A DNA stretch of 64,000 nt from Anomaloglossus baeobatrachus (GCF_048569485.1 NC_134357.1:110530744-110594743), one strand, 5' to 3'; numbered from the stretch's first letter, positions 45,484 to 57,784 are shown. Notes: generated by a model not told the origin, from the sequence alone. Numbers and translations: made by a program.

Positions 45484-46732
45484 TTAACCCCTTCAGTACC
45501 AAAGACGTAGGTATACAGTGATACCTCGGTTTTCGTCGATAATCCGTTTGAATACAATCAATGAAAACCGAAACCGACTAAAACCGAAGCAATTATTTCC
45601 ATAGGAATCACTGTAAATCCAAATTAATTCGTTTTAGACATCTAAAATACATACCAAAAGCACATTTTATTGGGAATAAAGATAGTGTTTAATACCAAAA
45701 ACAATAACAAATGAATATAAAAGTTATATTAAATGAATATAAAACACTAATGTAAGGAATAAATACATTTTTTCTTACATTTCTTACATAAATTTTGAAA
45801 CTGACAAGCGGTGTGACACTCACATAATGTCACCCAGAGCCAGAGAATGCATTGATCACCCTTTGTTTTTGAAAAATAGCAGTGTAGTCATATGGGCAAG
45901 CAGACAAAAACAGACGAAATCGAGGCAAATTTTTAGTGAAAAAAAATCAACGAAAACCGAAACCAACGATAACCGAGATCAACGAAAACCGAGGTAGCAC
46001 TGTACGTCCTTGGTTGTGCATCGGCGATCATGGGGCGCCAATGGATTGTCAGCTGATGTCCCTTGACGTTGTCATGACTCACTTCCACTCTGCCAGCATT
46101 CACAGCAGATCAGCATTTCTGATCAGGTGAAGCATTGCTCTTATCAGCAGCAGTGATTGGGTAGTACAGGCATAAAGTCCCCTAAGGCAACCAGTAAAAT
46201 CAATAAAAAATGTAAAAAAAACCCCTTTAAAAGTATGAAAAAAAAACCAAAAATCTAAACGTTCAAATCACCCCCCTTTTGCCCCATTGAAAATAAAACA
46301 ATGCATTCAAATGCAATAACAGGCAATCAAAACATCCCATCTACTAAATAAAGATATAATTAAAAACATCAGCTCTAGACACAGAAAAGTAAAACTACGG
46401 TATACATGTTTGGTATCCACAAACTCATACTAACCTGGGAAATCATATTACCAGGTCAGTTTTACCATATACGGAACATGGTAAATTAAAAAACAAAAAA
46501 CAAAAAAAAAAACTATTGTGGAATTGAACTTTCTTTGCTATTTCACTGCACTTTGAATTTTTTTCTTGTTTTCCAGTACAATATGGGGCAGAATGAATGG
46601 TGGCGTTGAAAAGTACAACTCGTCTTGCAAAAAACAAGCCCTCATATATGGAGGTAAAAATAAAAACGTATGGTTCATGGAAGAAGGGAAGGAAAAAATG
46701 AAAACGTAAAATCGCCCGGGGGAAGGGGTTCA
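45484..46732 (+). mobile_element. TTAA-type repeat family, copy 1, hosting a MITE
   Basis: The left end is TTAACCCCTTCAGTACCAAA and the right end GGGGGAAGGGGTT. The text between matches copy 2 (46850-48669) in the same orientation, for example TGCCCCATTGAAAAT, ACATGTTTGGT, AGTACAACTCGTCTTGCAAA and GAAGAAGGG. The Tigger-like MITE at 45516-46002 interrupts its first 35 bases. No protein is encoded. Confidence 0.65.
45516..46002. mobile_element. Tigger/pogo-like MITE, 487 bp
   Basis: The ends are CAGTGATACCTCGGTTTTCG at the left and CAGTGCTACCTCGGTTTTCG from the right, flanked by TA (45514-45515 and 46003-46004). Motifs AACCGA/TCGGTT recur subterminally. The pattern CAG...CTCGG followed by a CG is typical of Tigger-type mariner ends. 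Non-coding. Confidence 0.85.
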
Positions 46733-46849
46733 AGGGTTTTCAGGGATTTAACTGGTAAAGGTCTGGCACACCCCCTTTATTATTTACACTGGCACAACAG
46801 CACATTAGTACAGATAATATAGTACACATAGTGTCTCATCGTGAGATAA

Positions 46850-48669
46850 TTAACACCTTCACGACTGAGGACATACCCATAAGTCCTAAATCATGAAGGG
46901 GTAATCACCACCGGCTGCTGTGATGAGCCTGCAGAAATCCCCGCACATGTCTGCTGATTTGTACAGCAGACATGTGTGCATAGCAAGCACAGGTGGATAA
47001 GCGTTACACCCGTGCCTGTTAACCCCTTAAATCACGCTGTCAAATGCCCATGGTGGTTAATGTACACTTACCCGCCGCCATCGAAAGCCCCGTGACGTGA
47101 TCTCGGGACCCAATGGTTGTCATGATAGCTCAGGGTCATGTGATGACTCCTGTTGATATCATAACTCACTTCCTGGAGACAAGCATTTCTCCTAGTCTGA
47201 GCTGTGCAGCTCTGATTAAGGCCCCCTTCACACGTCAGTGAAAAACACTGACGTTCTTCACTGACGTGTAAAACACGCACATATCCCTCCGTGTTCCGTG
47301 ATTAACGGCACACGTGGGTTGTCCATGTGCAATCAGTGATCCAAGATTGCAAATGGACATTACTCACCTGCCTTTGCTCCTGCTGTCCATGGTGCTGAAC
47401 TCCTCGGCTCTGCAGCGTCCGCCCACTGCTCTCTGCAGCTACTTCCGGGTCGGCAGTTCCTGCTTTCATGAATATTCATGAGCCGGGCAGGAACTGCAGA
47501 GAGCACAGGCTGCACAGCACATCACTGGTGGAAAGGTGAGTTGAAAATGTTTATTATTTTATATGTCAGTGTTTTTCTGGTACGTGTTTCACGGATCACA
47601 CACGGATCACTGAATGTGTCTCCATGCAGCGTACAAGTGTGTCCGTGATTCTGCAAGGAGACAAGTCCGTTTCTTTTTTCTGCCATCACTGATGACCCAC
47701 GGACCACACTATATCACGGATCACGGATTGCACATGGACAACCCACGTGTGCCGTGAATCACGGAACATGGAGGGACATGTGTGTGTTTTACACGTCAGT
47801 GAAGAACGTCTGTGTTTTTCACTGACGTGTGAAGGGGGCCTAAGAGAAATGAATAAACAATGCTGATCCTCATAGTCCCCTAGGAGGAGGAGTAAAAAAA
47901 GTAAAAAAATAGAAGAAAAAGCCTAAAAGTTCAAATGACCACCCATTTGCCCCATTGAAAATTAAAGGCTAAAAAAATAAAAAAAAGTATACAAAAATAC
48001 ACCTGATCTATCAGTATATAGAATCAATTAACTTGATTGGTAAACGGTGTAGCGGCAAAAAAATTCCAAACGCCAAAATTACATATTTTTGGTCATCACA
48101 AATTTTGTGCAAAATGCAATAACAGGCGATCAAAAAGTAGTATCTGCAGTAGTAGTTTGTAGTATCAAAAATGGTACCATTAGAAACGTCAGCTCGAGAT
48201 GCAAAAAATAAGCTATTACTGAGCCCCAGATACCGAAAAATGTGAACGCTACAGGTCACGGCAAAATGGCACAAATAGTGCGCCACTTTTTTTGGACAAA
48301 CCAGAATTTTTTTAACCCCTTAAATAAAAGTAAACCTATACATGTTTGGTGTTAACGAACTTGTACTGACCTGAGGCATTACACCAACATATCAGTTCTA
48401 CCATATAGTGACACAGTGAATAAAGTATCCCAAAAACATCATGCAATGGCAGGTTTATTTGCAATTTTTCCGCAATTGGAATTTGTTTGCTTTTTTTCAG
48501 TACATTATATGGTAAAACTTATGGTTTTGTTTAAAATTACAACTCATCCTGCAAAAACAAGCTTTCATATGGCAAGATTAACGAAAAAATAAATAAGTTA
48601 CGGCTCTCGGAAGAAGGGCTGCAAACAACTCCCGAAAAACGGAAAATCGCTTGGGGGTGAAGGGGTTAA
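46850..48669 (+). mobile_element. TTAA-type repeat family, copy 2, hosting a MITE
   Basis: TTAA lies at both ends (46850-46853 and 48666-48669). The ends read CACCTTCACGACTGAGG and, inwards from the right, CCCCTTCACCCCCAAGCG. The Harbinger-like MITE at 47220-47840 is inside. The right part closely parallels copy 1. No transposase is recognisable. Confidence 0.65.
47220..47840. mobile_element. Harbinger-like MITE, 621 bp
   Basis: The ends are GGCCCCCTTCACACGTCAGT on both sides, flanked by TAA (47217-47219 and 47841-47843). The arms extend about 120 bases with shared text such as GGCACACGTGGGTTGTCCAT and its complement. Non-coding. Confidence 0.88.
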
Positions 48670-48885
48670 AAATACTTGATATGACAACTTCAAATTATCC
48701 AAAAATTTCTTCAAAAATATAAAAAGATCTTCATTAGAAAACATAGCACCCAGAGCAAGATATTTACACAAGCATGATAGAAAGGTGAGCAGGACTCACC
48801 TGAACCGCCAATTACACCACATACAGAGCTGTGACTGCCGAAACAATAAAAGTGGGCCTTGCATGGTAGGCATCAATAAATGCTG

Positions 48886-49245
48886 TATAGGGGATCTGTC
48901 ACCAGCTTTTTCCACCTAATCTGAGAGCAACATAATGTAGGGGCAGAGACCATGATTTCAGCAGTGTGTCACTTACTGGGCTGCTTAGTGTAGTTTTGAT
49001 AATTCCCTATTTAATCAGCAGGAGATTATCAGTAGAGGACTACTTGGCGTGCTGCCAGGTAGTCCAGCAAATTCATGAGCTCTGTATATGGTAACTGCTA
49101 GATCTGCAGCAGAGAAAACATTGATTTTATCAAGACACCACCAAACAGCTCAGTAAGTGGCACATCGCTGGAATCAGGGTCTCTGTCTCTACATTATGGT
49201 GTTCTTAGATGACGTAGCAAAAACCTGGTGACAGATTCCCTTTAA
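48886..49245. mobile_element. T2/Kolobok-like MITE, diverged
   Basis: The right end, read inwards, is TTAAAGGGAATCTGTCACCA. The left end reads GGGGATCTGTCACCAGCTTT but its TTAA has been lost. The interior is palindromic around 49000-49100 (ATGATTTCAGC... facing ...GGAATCAGGG-type text is weak). Non-coding. Confidence 0.65.
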
Positions 49246-50029
49246 GTAGCATCATCTTAAGGTGCGTACAAATAGTGTTTGGGAGGCTTTCAGGCATGGA
49301 TTGACTCACATGGAAATCGGGGAATGCCCCAGTGGGCCTCGCTACAGGGCCGACACTGACAAGAGATGGAAGGCTCCTTCCCTTCCTATTGTAGTACAGT
49401 TATTCATTGATCTGCTAATCTGCATCCATAACGGCACAATCCCTCCTTCACCAACTGTGCTGGTGTAGTGATGACTGAGGGACCACCACGGTATAAAGTA
49501 CAACTACGACACACAAGATGAGGTCGCAGAAACAAGGGTATGCTTTATTTGCAAGCATGATATACAACAACTGTGCAAGCTATTAGGGGAATGTTATGTG
49601 GAAACAGTGAAATGTTATAAGTTTCAGATTCTAGCTGGGGTGGGCCAAACAAACGTTGCCTCAATTATCACAAACAAAAGAATGTATGTCCGAAACAATC
49701 AAAGTAGATCCCTAACTATGCTACGCTACGACCTAACTGGCCTCTGCTAACAGGGCCGCGTGGATGCGGGTGTATTCGTTGGTGCGCACTTCCTGAATTA
49801 GATGAGCTGTGGCGTCCTGCCAAAGATTCGCCCATTTTATCACAGCTAGAAGAAACTGGTGTTAAGACACCAAAAAATGCAAGATTCGATGTCTTTTCAA
49901 TGCTTTTCTGTAAAGGGTTAGAATATAAGTGATTCTAATTAGAATCAATGGCATTTTTTATTCGTTAGTTGTGCCTGGCTTTGCAGTTCAGCTCCATTGA
50001 TTTGAATGGTACTGAGATGAATAAATAAT
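49246..50029. other. No gene seen
   Basis: The text at 49463-49500 (GATGACTGAGGGACCACCACGG) resembles 39200-39230 (GATGGCCCAGGGACCACCGCAG), possibly parts of one LTR-type or other repeat. Nothing else is recognisable. Confidence 0.35.
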
Positions 50030-50227
50030 TTCATAGGTTGACAAAAAACACCTAGGTCCATAAAGTTCAACCTTCCTCCACCAATTATACATTTTTGCCA
50101 CTAAATCATCTATAACCGATAATGTTATATGTAGTGAGGAAATCATCCAGCTCTTTTTTAAACACTATTATAGTATCTGCCATTACTACCTCTTGTGGTA
50201 GGGCATTCCACAGTCTGTCTGCTCTAA

Positions 50228-51000
50228 GGCTATGTTCGCACGTTGCGTTTTTTCCCGCGTTTCTGCAGCGTTTTTAGCTGCAGCGGTTTTGTGCCAAAAC
50301 GCATGCGTTTTTGATTTCCAGCAAAGTCTATGGGAAAAGCAGAAATCCTGTCTGCACTTTGCTTTTTTTTCTGCAGCGTTTAATTTGCATATTTGTGGTC
50401 AAAAACCATGCTGAAAAAGAAGCAGCATGTCAGTTGTTTTTGCCATTTCTGCAGCGTTTCCTTAACATTGGAGTCAATGAGAAATGGCAAAAAGCAACCA
50501 AAATCACAATTCCTGCGTTTTTCATGCTTTTTACCTGCTTTTCCACTGCGTTTTTGGCTCCAAAAACGCATGCTTTTCTGGACATAATTTAATGGGTTCT
50601 AATGTTCCTTTACACACACACAATAACCGAAAATTTGAATGTTAAAAAATTAGAAACTTCACCTATTTTTCTGATAGAATGTGCATAACCACTATTTTTT
50701 CATTAAAAATGATAATTTCCCATATCGTTTTATTAAAAGTTAATTTTATACTTTTTTTCTCTTTTTTCATTCTTTTTGACTAATTCAACTTTATTTCTCA
50801 GTGTCTTGATCTCAAAAACGCATCTGCAGAAACGCAGGTGAAAACGCAGGTAAAAAGCGCTAAAAACGCACTAAAACGCGGTAAAAACGCATGCGTTTTT
50901 AGTGCTAAAAAATGGTCAAAAGCCATTTGGTCAAAAACCAAGGGAAGGAAAACGTGCAGAATAAACTGCAGGTACTCCGACGCAACGTCCGCACATAGCC
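50228..51000. mobile_element. Harbinger-like MITE rich in AAACGCA motifs, copy B
   Basis: The ends are GGCTATGTTCGCACGTTGCG and, from the right, GGCTATGTGCGGACGTTGCG, flanked by TAA (50225-50227 and 51001-51003). It interrupts the CR1 relic cleanly. TGCGTTTTT and AAAACGCA recur through both arms. Its centre matches 35438-36223 in reverse complement. Non-coding. Confidence 0.88.
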
Positions 51001-51512
51001 TAACTGTAAATAACCCTTTCCTATTTAGTTGCTGGAATCTCCTTTCTTTCACCTACATTGAATGCCCCCTGGTCCTTAGTTTTGTCTTTTGAAGGAACAA
51101 GCCATGTGCCAGTCCTTTATATTGACCACATGTGTATTTATACATATAAATGAGACGTCTTTTTTCTAAGCTAAACAAGTCCATTTTTTCCAACCTCATA
51201 TGGGAGGCTTCCATTCCTTGTAATAATTTAGTTGCCTCTCTTTGAACTGACTCTAACTTCTGAATATAATTTGTTAAATGTGGAGCCCAAAACTGGATCC
51301 CATATTCCAGATGGGGCCTTACAAGTGATTTATAGAGGGGTAACAATACGTTGAGATCACAGGATCTAATCTCTCTTTTTATACACCCTAAAATCTTTTT
51401 TCCTTTTGCAGCTGCTGCCTGGCATTGAGTGCTGCTGCTCAGCTTATTTGTAATGAGAATACCCAAGTCCTGTTATGTAGTGCGAATTTACTTCCATGAA
51501 TGTATATGCAGC

Positions 51513-53049
51513 CAAGGCCAGACTGGGCCTCACATTCAGCCCTGGCATTTGGGGGTGCACAGGCCCACTTTTCACGTGTTGAATGTGTAATATCTTTCTG
51601 CACTTGTAGATTGTGTAACACGACCATATAACATGTAGTCACGGTTGCGTCCAGTATTACAGCTCAGGCCTATTTATTGCTCTTAGTAGCAGGACCTGGC
51701 GAAGCCGCTATTTTCCCTACAGAGCTGGGCCTCGCAGATAATGAAGAGGATGCTGCTCTCCATATAATGCTGCGGTCACATAGCTGATGGGCAGGGATAT
51801 AAAATCAGATCCCTCTGAACTAATATTGATGACCTATTCTACAGATAGGGGATCAGGGAAGCTGTTGTTACTGGTGATAATTTTGGACACATACCACTTA
51901 GGAAATGTGCAATGACATATTTTGGGGGCAGATCCCACCATGGAAACTACTATGAAAAATACTAGAATGACCATCTGCATCTACTCGCTTTGCACAGGAT
52001 CAGGATTTTGAGCATCTTTTACCCAATTCAGGTTTCTAAAACCACCAAGTGATTAAAAGAAGTGACCGCTCCATTCTTCTGGTGTTTTCCACTCGGAAAA
52101 CGTTCTGTATGTTACAATGCAGATCAATGGGACGGCTCGGAAGATGCCGGAATCTACAACTCCCAGCTTGTCCTTAACAATGGTAAGGAGATGCTGGGAG
52201 TTGTTATCAGACTGCGGACCATACAGGAACCACAATACTGATAAGACGCAGGCAATATCACAAATAATCATCTACATCCAGGTACCTTTATAGGTGACAT
52301 CATCTGAGTCGTTCCCATCCCTTTTGTCTCCACGCAGTACAGACGCCATGATGAGGTTTCGTGCCCACCGCTCGTCTCTGAAGCCCTCCATCTTTATTCT
52401 TCAGCAGCACTTCCCCCCCACACCACCTTTAAAAATAAAAGTATCATTATACTGCCCCATAAATATAAATATCTCCCATGCTGTGCCCCTGAATAAATAA
52501 TTGCTGTGCTTCCTTCACAAAATATCCCCCCACATTGCCTCTCTCCTTAATATACCCCCACACTGCCTATCTCCATAATACCCCCCATATTGCCCCTTTA
52601 TTATTATTATTATTATTATTGTGATTATTATTATTTATTTATATATTCCCCCAAACTTCTCTTTTGTAATCCCCCTCCACACACACACACAATACAATAC
52701 ACCCCATTACCCCTACACAAACACATAAACACAATACACCCTCCATTACCCTTCCCCCCCACACACACACTACAATGCACCCTCCATTACCCCTCCCTCC
52801 CACACACACTACAATGCACCCTCCATTACCCCTCCCTCCCACACACACACACACACAATACAATACACTCTCATTACCTCTACACACACACACACACACA
52901 CACACAATACACCCTCCATTACCCCTCCCCCCCCCCACACACAATATAAGGCACCCCCATTACTCCCCCACACACACACAATAGAATGCACCCTCCATTA
53001 CCCCTCCCCCCCACACACACACACACAATACAATGCACCCCCATTACCC

Positions 53050-53084
<35 letters not shown>

Positions 53085-54019
53085 ACAATGCACCCCCATT
53101 ACCCCTACACACACACACACACAATACAATGCACCCCCATTACCCCTCCACACACAATACAATGCACCCCCATTACCCCTCCACACACACAGAATACAAT
53201 GTACCCTCCATTACCACTCCCCCCACCACACACACACACACAATACAAAGCACCCTCCATTACCCCTCCCCCCACAAACATACTCACAATACAATGCATT
53301 GAAAGCGGATCCCGGCACAAAAACGTCAAAAAAATGGTCAGAAGTATAAATAAAACTTCACATTTATTCAGATAATAAAAATAGTATAAAATAAGCTCTG
53401 CCGATCAACGCGTTTCAGACGCGATCGTCCTTAGTCATGGATCATGCCTCCCCCCCCTTTCCTTGGAATACAGTACTTCCCCTCTACATTTCACAAAGCT
53501 GTGTTCCTTCACAAATGTTCCCCGTTATGTGTCCTCAGCCCCTCCCCACTCATCCCCATTAATTAAACCGGTCTCTTCGGCTCCTCCATGGAGCGCTTAC
53601 CACTGCCTGATGTGTCCTGTGTGGCGTCCGCAGCACTGTGATGACATCAGCAAGGTGCTGATCTCATCACGTTGCTGCACGTCGGGGGCGTTGCCCAGTC
53701 CCGGTGCACTGTTCAAATGTATTTACGTCTGAAAGACGCAAATACATTTGAATAGGAAGGAGGAAGCTGCGGTCACCACCACCACCACCACCGTGCTCCT
53801 CAGCAGTGTGCATGCCGGGCACACTATCACACAGCAGGGCCGGCACAGCACAGCGCGCTGCCTCCTGGTCCTGCTGCAGCTAGTGTGCCTGGCATGCACA
53901 CACTGCTGAGGAGCGTGGCAGTGACTGCAGATACATCGGCCCACTACAGGCACCTTACCACTACAGGGACCGGCCCATCTGGCATTTGCCAGAATTGCCC
54001 TATGGTCAGTCCAGGCCTG
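51513..54019. mobile_element. Non-autonomous hAT element, 2.5 kb, inside the CR1 relic
   Basis: Both sides carry the octamer TATGCAGC (51505-51512 and 54020-54027). The ends read CAAGGCCAGACTGGGCCT and, inwards from the right, CAGGCCTGGACTGACCATAG, imperfect inverted repeats of a widespread vertebrate hAT type. The interior holds a (TTA)n run near 52600, a CA-rich tandem array and a GC-rich right arm with a palindrome (GTGTGCATGCCGGGCACACT facing AGTGTGCCTGGCATGCACAC, 53806-53902). No transposase. Confidence 0.85.
52676..53290. repeat. CA-rich variable minisatellite
   Basis: Units of roughly 35-50 bases follow the plan CACCCCCATTACCCC, a C-rich or T-containing spacer, a (CA)n tract of variable length, then AATACAATG. 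About 13-15 units. Length variation is mostly in the (CA)n part, which is a microsatellite within a minisatellite. The open frames on both strands are artefacts. Confidence 0.9.
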
Positions 54020-54310
54020 TATGCAGCATTAGGATTACTCCATCCTAGGTGTATTACTTTACATTTATCAACATTAACTTTTATTTGCCAAGTATCTGTC
54101 CATTCTGACATCTTATCCAGGTCGTTTGCAATATTGTACTATCAAGGTCAGTTTTTAATATCATACATAGTTTGATGTCGTCAGCAAAGACTGACTCTCT
54201 ACTCTCAATGCCTTCCACAAGGTCATTAATAAAGAGATTAAAAAGAATCATTCTAGCAGAGACACTTGCGGTAACTCATTGTTGACTATAGCCCATTTAG
54301 AGAATGTACC

Positions 54311-54906
54311 TGTCACGATTGTCACTATGTGTCTTGTGACTAGGGACAAGCTTAGGGCTAGTTTTTATTTACCATCTGAGACCATGCACATTAAATGTTT
54401 TTTCCTTTGGGTACATGAGGAGTTAACTTCTATTTCCGTTGTAGCAGCAGACTTCACTATTCTGCTCAGCTGATTACCACTTCCAGCTTGAATAAAAGCT
54501 CTCTGCTTACTGCAGAAGGTGGTGGTTATTCAGCTCAGTTTGGAGCAAAGCCAGAAGTGGTGAGGTATTGTCTGCTGATGCTGCGGCCGCGGTCGTCGTC
54601 GTCATTTTTTGCTTAGTTGTGAGAGAGTTCCCTGCTTAGTTACTTTCCCCCTTTACTTTGTTACCACTGCTGGTACACCTTTAGTTGTTCCCTGTTGTGG
54701 TTCGGTGTTAGAATGTTACAGTTGTTACCCCGTTTCTGTTAGTCATTTGTTGGTGGGGTTTGGGAGTTCCCTATCCCAGTCTGTCCCCTTGGGTGGTGGG
54801 TGTGTAGGGGACATTGGCATCAGGGCAAGGACAGGAGATAGGGAGAGGCGGGGGGCTCAGACATCACTACTTTCAAGTGTAATTCTGGGGCATCCCCTCT
54901 ATGACA
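54311..54906. mobile_element. Solo LTR fossil, 596 bp, inside the CR1 relic
   Basis: It starts TGTCACGATTGTCACTATG, ends CCCTCTATGACA and has GTACC on both sides (54306-54310 and 54907-54911), a perfect 5-bp target duplication. The CR1 text resumes exactly after the right copy. TG...CA ends and the size suit an LTR retrotransposon; 5 bp fits several families, so the superfamily is open. Orientation is uncertain. Confidence 0.82.
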
Positions 54907-55009
54907 GTACCATTTACAATGACTCTTTGATTCCTATCATTTAGCCAATTCCTTACCCATCTGCATATAGTTTCCCCTAGTCATTGCTTCTGGAGCTCCG
55001 CAGTCTTGT

Positions 55010-56650
55010 ACCAATATAGAATTACACCCACAAGTGTATTAACTCCAGAAATGGTAGGAAGTCTACACTACATGATTGGCAGCAACACTTGTCATGTCCA
55101 GATCAAAAAGTATCCCTGATGAAGAAGGACATTTTCCTTCGCAACGCGTTGGAGGTTCCTGTGGGCACCAGTCACGTCACACGCCGACTTCCCCGATTCT
55201 GGATTAGGAGCATATGCGCTAGACTGAGGCAATGCTTCCGACTGGAGTATCCTAAGACTCAAAAAACAGGAACCAAACAGGACAAATGGAACAGTCGTAT
55301 GAATGAGCCCTTATCTTTTTAAGGTTTAACATGTTGTTTTAGTAACATTATAGCAACCATTTTTTGATTTTTTGCTTGTGATAGTACTCTTATTTGATTT
55401 ATTTTAACCTTTGTCAGGCTGCATAATTTTGCCAAAATTTCTCGACCCCTTATCTCGGAAGGGGGGTGGAGATATTTTATTGAAATTTGGCCAATATATT
55501 CTGGACCAAAACTGCTGAGATGTCACGAAATTTCAGCCCTCTACGGCTTTTAAAAAAAAAATAAAATTATTGCAATTTAAAAAGGGAATAGTTACAATTG
55601 TACCTATTCAGCCGGACGAAGGTTAATAGTTAATTAAAAGGAACATTTTTAAATACATCTAAGCTCACCATTATTTATGCCACACCATCAGATCTCAACC
55701 AAGGGATATTCTTCCCTAAGTCAATTGGTTTGTACACCCATAACACTAAATACCACTAGGTGGCGCGATGTTTCATTAACTGTTTATGTTTTAAGAAACT
55801 CTTGTAAAGGAGAATTGAGTTCCTGTAAGTAGTAAAATATATGGAATGATGATATGTTTTTAAAACAAGTTTTAATTGCAGACAGAAAAGCTTGCCATCT
55901 TTATCCCTATTACTAATCTTGCAACAGAATCTATAAACATCTCTCTGTTGGCCATAAACAGGCTGTGAAAAAAAAGTATAAGTAATCTGCCGTTGATGTT
56001 AGTGATGTTAGTGATCAGGCAGAGAATTTTGAATGCTTACATACTGTATGTCAGCTCAATGGTGGCAAAAAACCTTCATGATTTATATCTCCGTTATCCT
56101 AGCATAGTAAATTGGTAGAAAATTGGATTGAATCCGTATGCTGTAACTTTAATGAATACATCATTTCTATTGATACAGTTTGCAACAACTTCCACTTTCA
56201 TGGCATGTGCTGAATATTTAGACATCTGTAACTAATACCCAGAATGAAAAGAAGCTTTGCCTTATGTGCCGGCGAGATACCAGCAGAGAGATGCCAATCA
56301 CATAATTTAAACAAAAATCCCAATTGATTTGTAAGCCGTGGATTATAAATGTCTACAGTGAAATGTGTCTCTGATCTGTTAAATTGAATTGTTCTAAACT
56401 GCCATTAGGGACTGTATTGGACACTTGAGATAAGACATTGAAATAATGAATCGAGCAGTAAACTGAAAAATTAAAATCACTGCATCAAGCAGCAAATTAT
56501 TTTGTAATGATAAAAAAAACAGTAGCTAAACTTTGGATTAAGCAAGTTAACGTTAAATGAACATAAATTCATGAAACTTAATGCTCCAACACCAACATCT
56601 CCTGAATATTACGTACAGCAAACTATGGTGCTAAAAGTTAGAGAAAGTTT
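55010..56650. other. No gene; contains one ACGCGTT motif
   Basis: At about 55115-55150 the text CCTGATGAAGAAGGACATTT then CAACGCGTTGGAGG belongs to the recurring ACGCGTT motif group. The rest (55350-56650) is AT-rich, apparently unique, and without a coding signal. Confidence 0.4.
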
Positions 56651-56689
56651 AGGTAATGTAGAAACAGATGGGTCAACTCACCCAACATT

Positions 56690-57783
56690 GGGTCAACATT
56701 TTCAACATATTTATAAATGACCTTGTTGGGGGCATGCGGAGTAGAATTTCAATATTTGCAGATGATACTAAACTCTGCAGGGTAATCAATACAGAGGAGG
56801 ATAATTTTATATTACAGGGAGATTTATGTAAATTGGAGGATTGGGCTGAGAAGTGGCAATTGAAGTTTAATGTAGATAAATGTAAGGTCATGCACTTGGG
56901 TAGAGGAAATAACATTTATGATTATGTACTTAATTGTAGAACACTGGGTAAAACAGACACAGAAAAAGACTTGGGTGTATGGGTGGATGGTAAACTTCAC
57001 TTTAGTGGCCAGTGTCAGGCAACTGCTGCCAGGGCTAATAAAATAATGGGATGTATTAAAAGAGGTATAAGTGTTCATGAAAAAAATATAGTTCTACCTC
57101 TGTACAAGTCACTAGTGCGACCGCACTTAGAATACTGTGTACAATTCTGGTCACCGATATATAAGAAGGACATAGCTGAACTGGAGAGGGTGCAGAGAAG
57201 AGCCACCAAGATTATTAGAGGAATGGGTGGGCTGCAATACCAAGACAGGTTATGAAACTTGGGGTTATTTAGTTTGGAAAAACGAAGGCTTAGGGGGGAT
57301 CTAATCACAATGTATAAATATATGAGGGGACAGTACAGAGACCTTTCCAAAGATCTTTTTACACCTAGGCCTGCGACTGGAACACGGGGGCATCCGCTAC
57401 GTCTTGAGGAAAGAAGGTTTAATCATAATCACAGACGAGGATTCTTTACTGTACGAGCAGTGAGACTATGGAACTCTCTGCCGCATGATGTTGTAATGAG
57501 TGATTCACTACTAACATTTAAGCAGAGCCTGGATGCCTTTCTTGAAAAATTTAATATTACCAGTTATGTATATTAGATTCTATGACAGGGTATTGATCCA
57601 GGGAACTAGTCTGATTGCCGGATGTGGAGTCAGGAAGGACATTTTTTCCCCATTGGAACTTGTTTGCCACATTGGGGTTTTTTTTGCCTTCCTCTGGATC
57701 AACATGTTAGGCTACGGGTTGAACTAGATGGACTTAGAGTCTCCCTTCAACCTTAAAACTATGATACTATGATACTATGATGA
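56690..57783 (+). mobile_element. CR1-type LINE, 3' end with one in-frame stop
   Basis: The plus strand reads continuously in one frame from the reverse transcriptase palm (FINDLVGGM, then SIFADDTKLC at about 56745-56780) through LGVWVDGKL, IMGCIKRGI, LPLYKSLVRPHLEYCVQFW and IRGMGGLQYQDRL. A single TGA at 57253-57255 interrupts it; it then continues with LGLFSLEKRRLRGDL and ends with LWNSLPHDVV to 57576. The 3' tail is an ATACTATG repeat (57755-57783), the typical CR1-type ending. It is 5'-truncated and lies in the opposite orientation to the relic at 50030-55000. It is much better preserved, so it is probably younger. Confidence 0.9.
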
Positions 57784-57784
57784 T

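Larger units (their letters stand above)
50030..55000 (-). mobile_element. CR1-type LINE relic cut into pieces by three insertions
   Basis: The minus strand carries the 3' portion of a CR1-like LINE in four blocks: about 50030-50227, 51001-51504, 54028-54310 and 54907-55000. The reverse transcriptase YADD-type motif is visible as SVFADDIKLC near 54165-54190. Downstream at 51053-51466 are the CR1 C-terminal landmarks LPLYKSLVRPHLEYGIQFWAP and LFSLEKRRL (each under 20 residues in its conserved core). The gaps are occupied by a Harbinger-like MITE, an hAT element and a solo LTR. Small shifts and stops also interrupt it. It is 5'-truncated, as usual for LINEs, and dead. Confidence 0.85.

Noticed and set aside
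52590-53375. His/Thr/Pro-rich and Cys/Val-rich frames
   Set aside because: They translate the CA-rich array inside an hAT element in overlapping frames on both strands.
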